Assembly (NCBI GenBank): GCA_024277615.1
Contig: JAJRUW010000017.1
Coordinates: 1-55,527, forward strand
Reading direction: 5' to 3'
Source of the DNA: Fidelibacterota bacterium
GTDB taxonomy: Bacteria; Fidelibacterota; Marinisomatia; SCGC-AAA003-L08; JACNLC01
DNA length: 55,527 bases
The position numbers were made by a program, and so were the translations under genes. Of the stretch, positions 27,302 through 39,336 are shown in pieces (position 1 is the first letter of the stretch; the number at the start of each line of letters is the position of its first letter). Below the pieces are notes generated by a model. That model was not told the origin of the DNA. It searched no databases and saw only the letters and a list, made by a program, of their open reading frames with translations.

Positions 27302-28252
27302 TTGCAAATAAATGATGGAACCAAACAGGTTACATTGCCTGATTTTTTAATTGTTGGTGCCGCCAAAAGCGGAACAACATCACTGTATTATTATCTCGGG
27401 CAGCATCCGGCTATATTCTTACCCAAAATAAAGGAGCCCTGGTTCTTTTCCCATGCTCGTGAGGACGTAAAAATCATACATCCGGCATCCGGAGAATTAT
27501 TAAAAAAATATTTGATTCTTAATCTAGATCAATATGTGAATCTTTTTAAATCTGCAAAACCGGATCAATTATGTTGCGAAGCATCAACATCATATCTGTT
27601 TTTATATGAGCAAACTATTGGAAATTTGAAATCAATCTATGGGAATGCCAGTGATGATCTTAAAATAATTATTATATTGAGGAATCCAATATTTCGAACC
27701 TGGTCACATTATCAGATGCATGTCAGGGACGGGTCCGAAAAATTACCTTTTAATCAGGCCATAAAGCCAGGCGTAATTCAGGCACGGCTGGAGAAGAACT
27801 GGGGACCAACCTTTGACTATATAGGGTACGGAAAATATTTTCAGCAAGTGAAGTCATATCTGAGACATTTCAAAAACACAAAAGTAATTCTATATGATGA
27901 TTTAATTGAAAATCCGAAATCCACACTCAATGAACTGCTGACCTTTTTAGGCTTGAGTGATGCATTTGAAATGAAATTCGATCAAAAATACAATACTTCC
28001 GGATTACCCAAAAACGAGATTGCAAAACATTTGGGAAATTTTATTTACCAAGATAATAAAATTAAAGCTGTTCTGAAATATTTATTGCCATCCGGCACCA
28101 GGTCTCGATTGAAGGTTTGGCTCGGCCAACGACTTTTTCAAAAAAATATTTTACCAAAAGAAAATAAAATGCTGCTGGCTGAATTGTTCAAAGATGATAT
28201 TCAATTGCTTAGCAGGCTGATTAATAAAAACCTGGACCATTGGCTGGATTGA
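27302..28252 (+). CDS. Sulfotransferase family protein
   Basis: 316 residues with the PAPS-binding 5' loop IVGAAKSGTTSLYYYLGQHP near residues 18-37, and the 3'-phosphate motif LRNPIFRTWSHYQMH in the middle. It transfers sulfate from PAPS to an acceptor, here probably a sugar of the surface polymer given the neighbours. No signal peptide or membrane helix is visible, so it should act in the cytoplasm before export. The TTG start has GAGG about 9 nt upstream. AT-rich like its neighbours. Confidence 0.88.
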   Translation: MQINDGTKQVTLPDFLIVGAAKSGTTSLYYYLGQHPAIFLPKIKEPWFFSHAREDVKIIHPASGELLKKYLILNLDQYVNLFKSAKPDQLCCEASTSYLFLYEQTIGNLKSIYGNASDDLKIIIILRNPIFRTWSHYQMHVRDGSEKLPFNQAIKPGVIQARLEKNWGPTFDYIGYGKYFQQVKSYLRHFKNTKVILYDDLIENPKSTLNELLTFLGLSDAFEMKFDQKYNTSGLPKNEIAKHLGNFIYQDNKIKAVLKYLLPSGTRSRLKVWLGQRLFQKNILPKENKMLLAELFKDDIQLLSRLINKNLDHWLD

Positions 28253-29451
28253 GGATTAATAAGAAAGTGGCGAAAAAAATCAACATCTTATTTGTTCATC
28301 AATCTGCTGATTTGTACGGTTCCGATAAAATGCTGCTGGCACTGGCAACCGGGTTGGACCCCGAAAGATTCAATCCCATTGTGATCCTTCCCTGTGACGG
28401 TCCTCTGTATGCTGAGTTGAAAAAAAAGATCAGGTTCGTTTATATTTCTCCCCTGGTAAGAGTGGGGAGAAGTTTAATTAATTTGCGATATTTGGCCTCA
28501 TTACCTTTTAAGATATATACAACCTCAAGAAGGCTTGATAAAATATTGGCAGGCCAGTCCATTGATATTGTCCATACAAATACCCTGGCCGTGTGGACCG
28601 GAGCATTCTGGGCGCGTCGGAATAAAATTATTCATATCTGGAATGTCAGGGAGTTGCTTGTCGGTCCGGGATGGGTCAATAAGCTGATCGCACATTTAAT
28701 TGACTACTATTCGTTTAAGATAATAGGTAATTCTAATGAGACGATAAAGTCTTTGGTTGAATATAACAAACATCTATCGAATAAAGTATCTTACATTTAT
28801 AACGGAGTTGCACCGGCTCAGATTATTCAAAACAGTGCAATCATCAGAAAAAGTCTGAATATCCCGTCAGACGCGATAGTTATCTCACTGGTTGGCAGAA
28901 TTAATCGCATGAAGGGTCAGAAATTATTAATCAGGGCCGGAGAAATATTAGCCGACAGAGTTTCTGAAATTAACCTCATTTATTTGTGTGTGGGGAGTCC
29001 TCCTCAAAAACAGGATAAATTTCTCGTTGAATTAGACAGAATTATTGAGACCTCAAAGATAAGGCATTCAATTAAGAGACTGGACTATCGTGAAAAAATC
29101 TCATCAATCTGGGAAATAACAGATATCTGTGTTGTACCCTCCACGGAGCCGGAGTCATTCGGACTGGTTGCCGTTGAAGCGATGCGGGCCGGGAAACCTG
29201 TAATTGCAGCTGATCATGGCGGAATAAGAGAGATTATCGAACACGATATCACGGGATTAAGATTCACGCCGGGAGATCATGAGGCCCTGGCAGAAGCATT
29301 GGAGTTGCTGATCCGCAACAAGGAATTAAGAGATTCAATGGGCCGGGCCGGGTTGAAACGCTATAAAGACAAATTTACCAGGGCACAATTCATCTCTAAA
29401 TTCCAGAATGCATATTATAATTTACTGAAAAAGGGCACGGTTGAAATTTGA
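28240..29451 (+). CDS. Glycosyltransferase, GT4 family
   Basis: About 400 residues, GT-B fold. The N-terminal ILFVHQSADLYGSDKMLL loop and the C-terminal nucleotide-sugar site PSTEPESFGLVAVEAMRAGKPV (shortened: PSTEPESFGLVAVEAM) with the EX7E glutamates are typical of family 4 retaining transferases. The sugar specificity cannot be predicted. The start is uncertain: TTG at 28240 overlaps the sulfotransferase, and the GTG at 28267 lies closer to the first conserved strand. It overlaps the next gene. Confidence 0.85.
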   Translation: MAGLRINKKVAKKINILFVHQSADLYGSDKMLLALATGLDPERFNPIVILPCDGPLYAELKKKIRFVYISPLVRVGRSLINLRYLASLPFKIYTTSRRLDKILAGQSIDIVHTNTLAVWTGAFWARRNKIIHIWNVRELLVGPGWVNKLIAHLIDYYSFKIIGNSNETIKSLVEYNKHLSNKVSYIYNGVAPAQIIQNSAIIRKSLNIPSDAIVISLVGRINRMKGQKLLIRAGEILADRVSEINLIYLCVGSPPQKQDKFLVELDRIIETSKIRHSIKRLDYREKISSIWEITDICVVPSTEPESFGLVAVEAMRAGKPVIAADHGGIREIIEHDITGLRFTPGDHEALAEALELLIRNKELRDSMGRAGLKRYKDKFTRAQFISKFQNAYYNLLKKGTVEI

Positions 29452-30730
29452 TAAATTAAATATCAGAACCGTGACAGCCCTGATTCTCTTGTTGTCGGTT
29501 TCAATTTCTATTTTTCTGTCAATAAAAGCAATGACGGCCGTGCTATTATTAATCCTAATAATTTGGATTAGTCTGACGACAAAGTTAGATCATCAAATAA
29601 TTATTGATATTCTTCCCCTTGTGGCTCTGATGCTGGTGGGGCTTTTATTTGCCTGGGACCATGAGTTGTACAATATTTTCAAAGATATCTGGTATATGGG
29701 CAAGGCGATGTTGTTTCTCATTCTGGGATATGTCCTGATGACCCATATCCGGGAGCCACGTTTATTGTTCAGGATGCTTGTACTGGCCGGGCTTATCACC
29801 TCATTGTACCGCATCCTGCAATTTGTTTTTGCTCCTGAATTGTTGAAAATTTCCTTTATCGAGATGCGCAGAGTTATCGGCAGTGGAAATTTCAACACGG
29901 TCCTGGCTCTGGCCGTACTTTATACCTGTCGCGTCAACCGCATCATACTGTTCAGCAAACGGACCGACCTGCTCATTGCAGTGGTGGCGATGTTGGCACT
30001 CATCTCCTCCTATTCCAGAACTTACTGGGTTTCCTTTATTGTAATTGTACTCATATCAGGCAACTATCTGAATTTGAAAAGGCCGCGACGACTCATCTTG
30101 CTCGCCCTTTTCGGAGCTGGTCTGGTGGCGGTTTTTCTGCTGGATTCTCCGGATAAGCTGGATCCTGAGAACATGTCCTTTATCGAAAAAATAACCTATT
30201 CGTTCAAAGAAGTGGATATTCGTAATCAAATCGATTACATGGATCGCAACATCAACTGGAGAGGCTATGAAGCTTACCGGGGGATAATGACTTACAGCAA
30301 AGGGTCGGTTCCCGAATTGTTGCTCGGACAGGGATTTGGCACGCTGGTTGACCTGGGGTTTTATATTCCTTTGGGTGGTTACCGCATCCGCTATATCCCG
30401 ATTTTACACAACGGCTATGTCTATATTGTATTAAAAACCGGAATTTTGGGTATCCTAATTTATGTATATCTGTTTTTGAGCCTGGCAGGCCGGGGGAGAA
30501 AGCTGGTGAAATCCAGTCCGGATCCGTTACTCAGGGCTGCAGGGAAGTTGGTCACAGGTTTGAGCATCGTATTTCTACTGACCACACTCGTCATGGCAGG
30601 TTTGTTCAGCAAAGAAGAATTATTATCCGCAACAATCTTTCTGGGAGCTTTACTGGCTTTGACGACGGGCTTTGTGACTGATGAACCGCAGAATCCCATA
30701 ATCTCAGCAGAAGGGGCAGAAACCGTCTGA
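29441..30730 (+). CDS. O-antigen ligase/polymerase-like membrane protein
   Basis: 429 residues with about 11-12 membrane helices and one large periplasmic loop near residues 245-320 (RNINWRGYEAYRG, GQGFGTLVDLGFY). The loop contains the HNGYVYIVLKTGILG segment typical of the Wzy/WaaL superfamily. It either polymerises repeat units or ligates the polymer to lipid A core or another acceptor; sequence alone does not separate the two. It starts with TTG inside the end of the glycosyltransferase gene. Confidence 0.78.
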   Translation: MKFDKLNIRTVTALILLLSVSISIFLSIKAMTAVLLLILIIWISLTTKLDHQIIIDILPLVALMLVGLLFAWDHELYNIFKDIWYMGKAMLFLILGYVLMTHIREPRLLFRMLVLAGLITSLYRILQFVFAPELLKISFIEMRRVIGSGNFNTVLALAVLYTCRVNRIILFSKRTDLLIAVVAMLALISSYSRTYWVSFIVIVLISGNYLNLKRPRRLILLALFGAGLVAVFLLDSPDKLDPENMSFIEKITYSFKEVDIRNQIDYMDRNINWRGYEAYRGIMTYSKGSVPELLLGQGFGTLVDLGFYIPLGGYRIRYIPILHNGYVYIVLKTGILGILIYVYLFLSLAGRGRKLVKSSPDPLLRAAGKLVTGLSIVFLLTTLVMAGLFSKEELLSATIFLGALLALTTGFVTDEPQNPIISAEGAETV

Positions 30731-31884
30731 TGGTTGGCCGGGCTTCCAAATCCAGGTTTCCACAAACTAAAGCCGTCTCTATTTTAGGGACCCGGGGTAT
30801 CCCTGCGGGGCATGGGGGGTTCGAGACTCTGGCGGAACATCTGGCCCTCTATTTGGTGCGGAAAGGCTGGAAAGTCACCGTTTATTGTCAGCGAGAGAGC
30901 CGTGGTAAAATCTACGAAGATGTCTGGAAGGATATCCGCCGCGTACATATACCCGTTATTTCCGGTCGTTCAATCCACACCATTCTGTTTGATTTGAAGT
31001 CCGTCATTCACACTTCCCGTGAAAATTCTGTTAAGCTGACCCTGGGATATGGTACTTCCGTTTTCTGGTTGATCTTCAAATTGAAAAAAATTATCAATGT
31101 CTGCAATATGGATGGTGTGGAGTGGCGTCGAAGAAAATGGTCCTATTTGCAGCGACTGTGGCTGCGGCTCAATGAAAAATCGGCCGGCATTCTGGCTACA
31201 CATCTCATTGCCGATAGTCCTGAGATCGAACGTTATTTGCTTGAAAGACTGCCCCGGGATAAACTGACCATGATCCCTTACGGGGCTTTTCATATTACTT
31301 CGGCTGATGAGCAGATCATCAATGACTGGGGCCTGGAAAAGTATAATTACATTCTTACGATTTGCAGAATAGAAGAGGATAATTCTCTCCTGGAAATCAT
31401 CATGGCCTTTAATCAGAGACCCCGTCCTGAAAAGCTGGTAATTGTCGGCGGTGTTGATTTTGAAAGGGAACGTTACCACTGGAAATTGCGGACCGTGGCC
31501 AATGATTCGACAGTATTTTTAGGTCCTGTTTATGATGAGGCCAAGGTCAATGCACTCAGGCATTTTGCAAAATTGTATGTGCATGGGCACACGGTTGGGG
31601 GGACCAACCCTTCGCTGGTTGAGGCCATGGGCGCCGAGCTTCCCATCCTGGCCCGGAATAATCCGTATAACCGCTGGGTGGCAGGCGCTGAAAATCATTA
31701 TTTCGATTCCATTCCGGACTGCAGCCGTGAATTCGACAAATTGCTGACTTCACCGGATTTGCTGCGAAGCATGTCAAAGAGCAGTACACAGAGGTTTCAA
31801 AAACGTTTCCGGTGGGAAATGATACTTGGCGAATACGAGAGAGTCCTGCATAAATTTACCGGTGAGATGGAAGCGTTCAAATGA
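30730..31884 (+). CDS. Glycosyltransferase with N-terminal DUF1972 domain
   Basis: 384 residues. The N-terminal segment ILGTRGIPAGHGGFETLAEH is the DUF1972 hallmark found in rhamnosyltransferase-like GT4 enzymes of capsule loci. The C-terminal half has the GT4 site (YVHGHTVGGTNPSLVEAMG). A rhamnosyl donor fits the nearby rfbBAC genes but is not proven. The ATG shares its first base with the preceding TGA. The end overlaps the WecA-like gene. Confidence 0.85.
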   Translation: MVGRASKSRFPQTKAVSILGTRGIPAGHGGFETLAEHLALYLVRKGWKVTVYCQRESRGKIYEDVWKDIRRVHIPVISGRSIHTILFDLKSVIHTSRENSVKLTLGYGTSVFWLIFKLKKIINVCNMDGVEWRRRKWSYLQRLWLRLNEKSAGILATHLIADSPEIERYLLERLPRDKLTMIPYGAFHITSADEQIINDWGLEKYNYILTICRIEEDNSLLEIIMAFNQRPRPEKLVIVGGVDFERERYHWKLRTVANDSTVFLGPVYDEAKVNALRHFAKLYVHGHTVGGTNPSLVEAMGAELPILARNNPYNRWVAGAENHYFDSIPDCSREFDKLLTSPDLLRSMSKSSTQRFQKRFRWEMILGEYERVLHKFTGEMEAFK

Positions 31885-33467
31885 TCCCTGAGATACATAT
31901 ATATTTCGTAATTCTGATCCCATTCCTGTTGACGATGGTGATGATGCCTGTTGGTGTGAAACTTTTGAATTATCTGGATATACTGGACCACCCGGATTTC
32001 CGCAAGCAGCACGCCCGCCCCACGCCCGGAACCGGTGGTATCATTTTCTTCATTCCCCTGCTCATTTCGGTGATCATTTTTATGGACTTCAGTACCGAAT
32101 TAGTCACCTATGGCGCGGGAGTTACTTTTTTGGTCATGGTGGGTTTAGCGGATGACATCAGAACACTGTCACCCTACAACAAATTATTTGCCCAGGCTCT
32201 GGCGGCACTGCTGTTTGTGAGCATAACCCGGCAGTATTTACAAATTCCTTTTCTCTCAAATCACCCTGCAGTCTCAGCAATTCTGACGATCATTTATATA
32301 GTGGCGGTGACTAATTCTGTAAACCTCATCGACGGTTTGGATGGTTTGGCTGCCGGGTTGGGGATCATCGGCATCGGAGTCCTCTCTTTTTTCCTGCAGG
32401 GGACCGAATTTTTTATTCTGATCCTGATCATAGCCGGAGTGATCTTCGGTTTTCTGAGAGCCAACACATTTCCGGCAATGATCTTCATGGGGGACAGCGG
32501 CAGCTATTTTATTGGTTATTCTTATGCCATCATCAGTATTGTCGCCATCCGGGAAGCATCTATCCCTTTTTGGGTTCCCATTCTGATCCTGGGTGTTCCC
32601 ATCATTGATATGACGGTTGTTTTCTTTCAACGTCTTCTTCATCACAAGAATGTTTTCGTGGCGGACAGGAGTCACATCCACTTTCGGATCATGGACCTGG
32701 GGATATCACATAAAAATACGGTTTTCCTACTCTACTCAATTCAGAGCATAGCAGCTTTGCTGACTTATGGTTATCTCAGTTCTTTCAGCAGCAGGCTGGT
32801 TGCCGCCTTAGCCCTGCTCATAATCTTCACGGTGCAGCACATATTTCTGATCCTGCGTTTGGATCTGGGTCATCAAAAACCTTTGAAGATTCCATTCTAC
32901 ACTGTTGTCTTTGAAAAATTTCCTTTTCTCAAAAAGGCCTATATTTATTTTTTTCTTTCACTGCTCTTTGCAATTTCAATCAATCAGATATATGAATCCC
33001 CGGTTGTAGGGCACAGGGGAATTGTCATGGTTTTTGTCGCCCTGGTCACGGCCTATCTTTTCATTCTCGATAAAAATGCGGGCCGCACCGCTAACGTCAG
33101 TATCGGAATGATCCTGCTGGCAGGTCTGAACATTATCATCAGTCAAATGGGGAGCATGCCCATTGAACTAAAGTTTCCTGAAATCTATTTATGGCTTTTG
33201 CTTGTGCTGGGTGTACTTTTTTCTGCTCCCGGAATGTTTAAGCAACATAATATTTTTGATTCTCCCACTGAATTCCTGCTCATAATCATTCTGCTGTTCT
33301 CGACCCTGCATCATTCGGACAAGGTTCTGTCAGTTACTGGTTATCTGCTTATTTTGCTGTTTGTCGTCTATAAGATACTGTTGCAGAGCGAGGTTGTGAG
33401 GAGATATAATCTGATTTATGTCATCAATATTTTAACTGCCACGGCGATCATCATCAAGAGTCTGTAA
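31881..33467 (+). CDS. WecA-like undecaprenyl-phosphate sugar-1-phosphate transferase, extended C-terminus
   Basis: Initiates polymer synthesis by moving a (probably N-acetylhexosamine) sugar phosphate onto undecaprenyl phosphate in the inner membrane. MraY/WecA marks are GGIIFF, GLADDIRTLSPYNK with the Asp pair, NLIDGLDGLAAGL, FMGDSGSYFIGY, and the SHIHFRIMDLGISH loop. At 528 residues it is much longer than usual WecA (about 350). The additional C-terminal part (about 350-528) is all membrane helices of unknown role. Confidence 0.87.
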   Translation: MIPEIHIYFVILIPFLLTMVMMPVGVKLLNYLDILDHPDFRKQHARPTPGTGGIIFFIPLLISVIIFMDFSTELVTYGAGVTFLVMVGLADDIRTLSPYNKLFAQALAALLFVSITRQYLQIPFLSNHPAVSAILTIIYIVAVTNSVNLIDGLDGLAAGLGIIGIGVLSFFLQGTEFFILILIIAGVIFGFLRANTFPAMIFMGDSGSYFIGYSYAIISIVAIREASIPFWVPILILGVPIIDMTVVFFQRLLHHKNVFVADRSHIHFRIMDLGISHKNTVFLLYSIQSIAALLTYGYLSSFSSRLVAALALLIIFTVQHIFLILRLDLGHQKPLKIPFYTVVFEKFPFLKKAYIYFFLSLLFAISINQIYESPVVGHRGIVMVFVALVTAYLFILDKNAGRTANVSIGMILLAGLNIIISQMGSMPIELKFPEIYLWLLLVLGVLFSAPGMFKQHNIFDSPTEFLLIIILLFSTLHHSDKVLSVTGYLLILLFVVYKILLQSEVVRRYNLIYVINILTATAIIIKSL

Positions 33468-33560
33468 ATTGACATCCGGAAGCTTCCATTACATTTCTGC
33501 TATAAAACACGTTGTGGAATATTGCATTAGAACGAATCTCGCAGGCGGTAAAGCAGAACA

Positions 33561-34493
33561 GTGAGAATTTTGGTAACAGGTGGTGCCGGTCTGATCGGGT
33601 CTCATCTTTGCGGCCGGCTGTTAAATGACGGACACGAGGTTGTATGCATGGACAATTTACACACCAGTACGGGGCAGAATATCAGGCCTTTTGCGGATCG
33701 ACCGGGATTTAGCTTCGTCGAGCAGGACATCACAGTGCCGCTGGATATAGCTGCCGAGCGCATTTACAATCTGGCCTGTCCGGCCAGTCCGGTACATTAT
33801 CAATCGGATCCCGTGAGAACAGTAAAGACCTCGGTACTGGGTACAATTAATGTGCTTGAAACGGCCCGGAAATATAAGTCCCGCATTCTCCAGGCCTCCA
33901 CCAGTGAGATCTACGGAAGCCCGCTGGTGCATCCACAGCCCGAAAGCTACTGGGGAAACGTCAATCCAATTGGGAAACGCTCCTGCTATGATGAAGGCAA
34001 GCGCTGTGCGGAGACACTGTTTTATGATTACCGGCGCCAGTTTGAGGTTGATATCAGGGTAGCCCGCATTTTCAATACTTATGGTCCGGGCATGTCTTTT
34101 AATGATGGCCGCGTGATCGGCAATTTCATCTTACAGGCGCTCTCCGGCAAAGACCTCACACTTTATGGTGACGGCTCGCATACACGCAGTTTTTGTTATG
34201 TATCGGATATGGTCAGCGGTTTGATAAATTTGATGGAAAGTGACCTCTGCCAGCCGGTTAATCTGGGTAATCCTCTTGAGATCAGCATGAGCAGACTGGC
34301 TGAAGAGATCATTACACTGACGGGTAGTACTTCCGGTGTCGTATATCTGCCTCTGCCCGAGGACGACCCGCAGCGCCGGAACCCGGATATAACACTGGCA
34401 AAATCAGATCTCGGCTGGACGCCTGCCGTTGCTCTGAAAGCCGGTCTGGCAGAAACGATCCGGTACTTCAAAAAAATGGCTGCAGGAGCATGA
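33561..34493 (+). CDS. UDP-glucuronate decarboxylase (UDP-xylose synthase type)
   Basis: 310-residue extended SDR making UDP-xylose from UDP-glucuronate. NAD loop GGAGLIGSHL is at residues 7-16, then NLACPASPVHYQSDPVRTVK (which distinguishes this group from epimerases), STSEIYG, catalytic YDEGKR and RIFNTYGPGM. It overlaps the Wzi-like gene by ATGA. The 93 bp upstream contain a TTGACA and a GGAAGCTTCC palindrome at 33479-33488, so a local promoter is possible. Confidence 0.9.
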   Translation: MRILVTGGAGLIGSHLCGRLLNDGHEVVCMDNLHTSTGQNIRPFADRPGFSFVEQDITVPLDIAAERIYNLACPASPVHYQSDPVRTVKTSVLGTINVLETARKYKSRILQASTSEIYGSPLVHPQPESYWGNVNPIGKRSCYDEGKRCAETLFYDYRRQFEVDIRVARIFNTYGPGMSFNDGRVIGNFILQALSGKDLTLYGDGSHTRSFCYVSDMVSGLINLMESDLCQPVNLGNPLEISMSRLAEEIITLTGSTSGVVYLPLPEDDPQRRNPDITLAKSDLGWTPAVALKAGLAETIRYFKKMAAGA

Positions 34494-36028
34494 TTAACAG
34501 ATTACGGCTCACACTACTGGTTTGTCTGTTGACGGTGCCGCTATTTCCTCAGGGTCTGACCACAGAATCTTCGTTGACGGAGCGCATCAACCAGGAAATA
34601 GGTTCCATCCTGAACCATGAACTCCCGGATGACCTTTTTCTACAGCCGGTGAGGGAAAGTACTCCCGGTCCGGATTATTTCAACATGGTTGGCAAATTAT
34701 CCAATAAAGTGCGGATTGAGCCGGTGCTGGCCCTGCGGTACAGCAGTTCCGGATTTGAGCTCTCGCCCGCCTACGTGCCGTCAGGAGTGCTCTGGCTCAC
34801 GCCCGGTGTAAAGGTTTCAGGCACCTTCCCTATCTTTGCGCCGTATATTAACCTGTGGGTTTATGTCTGGGGAAGATTCGACAAGCATACGGCTCTGAGT
34901 ACAGCCGGAGATCCCATCAGCACAGCCGGTAAATTATTTCCTTTTGAACCTCGGCTGAACGCTGATTTTCATACCAAAACCCTGTGGCCTGATAATGGAG
35001 TCGATTTTGATGAGGGGCAGGGAGGAATCGCACTCATGTCATCGAAATTTGAGTTGGCTTTCGGTAAATTCCGTACGGCTGCGGGTCCTTCGACTCAGAG
35101 TAACCTGGGCATATCGGCTACTATGCCGGCCTTCGCTCAGGTTCATCTGCTCTATCGTATCTCACCGCGGATCCGCTTCACCTCTTTCATGGGGTCGCTG
35201 TATTCCAATATCCCCGATCTGGGACTGTATGGCGAGCTCTACGAAGACTCATTAACCAGTAAGGATAAATACCCTGTCTATGCGCGCTACATAGCCCACC
35301 ACCGGCTGGATTTGTATCTCCGGGACAATTTCAGGGTGGGCTTTTACGAACAGGTTATTTTAGGCGGCTCAGGTTCGGTGCTGGAATATATCAACCCGGT
35401 TCTTCCTTATTGGTCCGCCCAGCACTCTCTGGGTGACATCGACAATATTCAAATGGGGTTTGACTGGGATTTGATTTTCGGCGGAACCCGTTTTTACGGT
35501 GCTTTTTATATGGACGAATGGGCACCCTATCAAACTTTTAATGCCGGGAAGAACCACAACTGGTTTGCCCTGCAGGCCGGCGTCACAAGGGTGATCGATT
35601 TTCCGGAGCATCCGCTGTACATGAATCTCGAATACACCTGGTGTGATCCCCGAACCTATATCCATCGCTTTGCAATCAACAATCCCCGCCATTATGACTA
35701 TCCCATCGGTTTCTGGGCCGGCGGCAATTCGGATGATCTGCGCTTTAGGATCCAAACCAGCCTGACTAAGTTGGATATCATGCGCTTGTCGCTGGAAAGT
35801 ACCCGCTGGGGAGAGCAGGATATTGCTGCGATCTACGATGAAAATTTTCATCAATTTCTGAGCGGCCCGGTCTTCAGTAGAACGGTGCTGAAACTGGAAT
35901 GGGAGCGGCAACTGAAACATAATTTTATTTTCAATCTGTCTTTGGCGGAATTCAGGACAGACCGGCTTTATAATAAAAATAATTTTATGGATTTGATGCT
36001 GTCAATACGTTATAATATTTCCAGGTAA
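34490..36028 (+). CDS. Outer-membrane beta-barrel, capsule assembly Wzi-like
   Basis: 512 residues with a signal peptide (RLRLTLLVCLLTVPLFPQG). Long alternating strands rich in Tyr, Phe and Trp follow, ending in a short Arg-rich tail. Repeated strand pairs (VGFYEQVILGGSG, FYGAFYMDEW, YMNLEYTWCDP, FNLSLAEFRTDR) and the LEYINPVLPY segment fit the capsule assembly Wzi family of FCB bacteria, which anchors capsule at the outer membrane. The position at the end of the polysaccharide locus supports this. Confidence 0.75.
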   Translation: MINRLRLTLLVCLLTVPLFPQGLTTESSLTERINQEIGSILNHELPDDLFLQPVRESTPGPDYFNMVGKLSNKVRIEPVLALRYSSSGFELSPAYVPSGVLWLTPGVKVSGTFPIFAPYINLWVYVWGRFDKHTALSTAGDPISTAGKLFPFEPRLNADFHTKTLWPDNGVDFDEGQGGIALMSSKFELAFGKFRTAAGPSTQSNLGISATMPAFAQVHLLYRISPRIRFTSFMGSLYSNIPDLGLYGELYEDSLTSKDKYPVYARYIAHHRLDLYLRDNFRVGFYEQVILGGSGSVLEYINPVLPYWSAQHSLGDIDNIQMGFDWDLIFGGTRFYGAFYMDEWAPYQTFNAGKNHNWFALQAGVTRVIDFPEHPLYMNLEYTWCDPRTYIHRFAINNPRHYDYPIGFWAGGNSDDLRFRIQTSLTKLDIMRLSLESTRWGEQDIAAIYDENFHQFLSGPVFSRTVLKLEWERQLKHNFIFNLSLAEFRTDRLYNKNNFMDLMLSIRYNISR

Positions 36029-36141
36029 TATTGTTATGAAAGCAGTGAAATCCGGTATAAGCAGTGAGAGTCCCCTAAATTCAGCAGACAGGTATGCGCA
36101 GCGAAAAATTTTCAATTCTAAAGAGAGTACAGAATTAAGCT

Positions 36142-38129
<1,988 letters not shown>

Positions 38130-38204
38130 GTGCAAAGGCCCGACTTCTGTTGCCTTTTACGCTGGTATTATGCGTAAATTCCCCAGTTGTCATGATTTGA
38201 TTTA

Positions 38205-39308
38205 ATGCAATATCAGCCCGTCGAAATTAAAAACCGTGTTTTCACACTTAAAATCTCGGAAGAGGCGAGTCTTTATCCCCTGTGGCAAAAACAGCGCGGC
38301 AATACTTTTGAGACATCGCAAGGTGCTGTCACAATTGTTGATCCGGGTGTGCTGAATCCATATTCAGGTCCTGATTTTCGAAATGCCGTTATCCGGTTCA
38401 AATCAGGCAAAGTACGCCGGGGGGATGTTGAAATTCATCAGAATGCTCAAGGCTGGGCCCGCCACGGGCATAAAAATGACCCCGCCTATGCCAATGTTAT
38501 CCTGCAGGTGATCAAAGATGGCAGCCCGGCGGATATTGCTTTAAACGATATACGGCGTATTCCTACCCTGGTGCTCAACCAACTGACCGGCAAACCCGGG
38601 CAGAGCTGTCAGGCACTTGCCCCGGAGTTGGGAGCCGGGATCTTCGGAAAGCTGATCCGCTGTTTCAGCCTTCAGCGCTGGGAAGAGTTGAAGTTGCGCT
38701 TCTCATCTCCAGATGCACAGAATGTGGTCGTGCGGACCCTGAGTTTGATTGATCCCAAAAGCAACTCACGTTCAGTGGCGAAATTACAATTATTTGTGCT
38801 GCAGCAGTTGGCCGGCGAGCACATATCAATCCCGGCGATTTTGCAGGCCTGTGTGCTCTACACTGACAGGCTGAACTGGGTTATGGGTCGCAAACGCCCG
38901 TTGAGTCATCCCCGTTACAGGGTAGCTCTGCTGGTTCTGCTGGCAGTCCTTCTGGCGACGGACCCGGGGAAGATCGGTGATATAACCCTTAATACACTGC
39001 AGGAATACTGCCGCATCCTGACCCGGCGGGGGTTTTTAACGCCCGGAGCATCTAGTCTGGAAGAAATCATGGGGAATATCGTCCTGCCGTTCAGGGCGGT
39101 TCAAGAGGGCAGCGATCTTTTTGACCGCTGGATGAAGCTGCCCGTACAGACTTACGGACTCGTCAAAAAACGGTTGAGAACCTGGAATTTTAAGCCCAAA
39201 ATCACTTTTGGATTCCAGCAGGGGATCCTTCAATTGGAGAAAGAATTTTGTCAGCCCGGAGGCTGTGAAAATTGTCCCTTGATAAACCATGAAGTGTTCA
39301 TTGCCTGA
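38205..39308 (+). CDS. DUF2851 family protein
   Basis: 367 residues. The N-terminal part (NPYSGPDFRNAVIRF, RRGDVEIHQNAQGWARHGH, AYANVILQV) and the C-terminal cysteine cluster CQPGGCENCPL match the DUF2851 family, common in Bacteroidetes, Chlorobi and relatives. The function is unknown. The N-terminal His/Asp-rich motif and the cysteine-rich end suggest metal binding, which is inference only. It lies between plsC and a lytic transglycosylase. Confidence 0.8.
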   Translation: MQYQPVEIKNRVFTLKISEEASLYPLWQKQRGNTFETSQGAVTIVDPGVLNPYSGPDFRNAVIRFKSGKVRRGDVEIHQNAQGWARHGHKNDPAYANVILQVIKDGSPADIALNDIRRIPTLVLNQLTGKPGQSCQALAPELGAGIFGKLIRCFSLQRWEELKLRFSSPDAQNVVVRTLSLIDPKSNSRSVAKLQLFVLQQLAGEHISIPAILQACVLYTDRLNWVMGRKRPLSHPRYRVALLVLLAVLLATDPGKIGDITLNTLQEYCRILTRRGFLTPGASSLEEIMGNIVLPFRAVQEGSDLFDRWMKLPVQTYGLVKKRLRTWNFKPKITFGFQQGILQLEKEFCQPGGCENCPLINHEVFIA

Positions 39309-39336
39309 CGTAATTGAAATAGGATAAATTTAACGC

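Noticed and set aside
35369-35920. 183-codon leftward open frame inside the Wzi-like gene
   Set aside because: Antisense shadow of a well-supported outer-membrane barrel gene.
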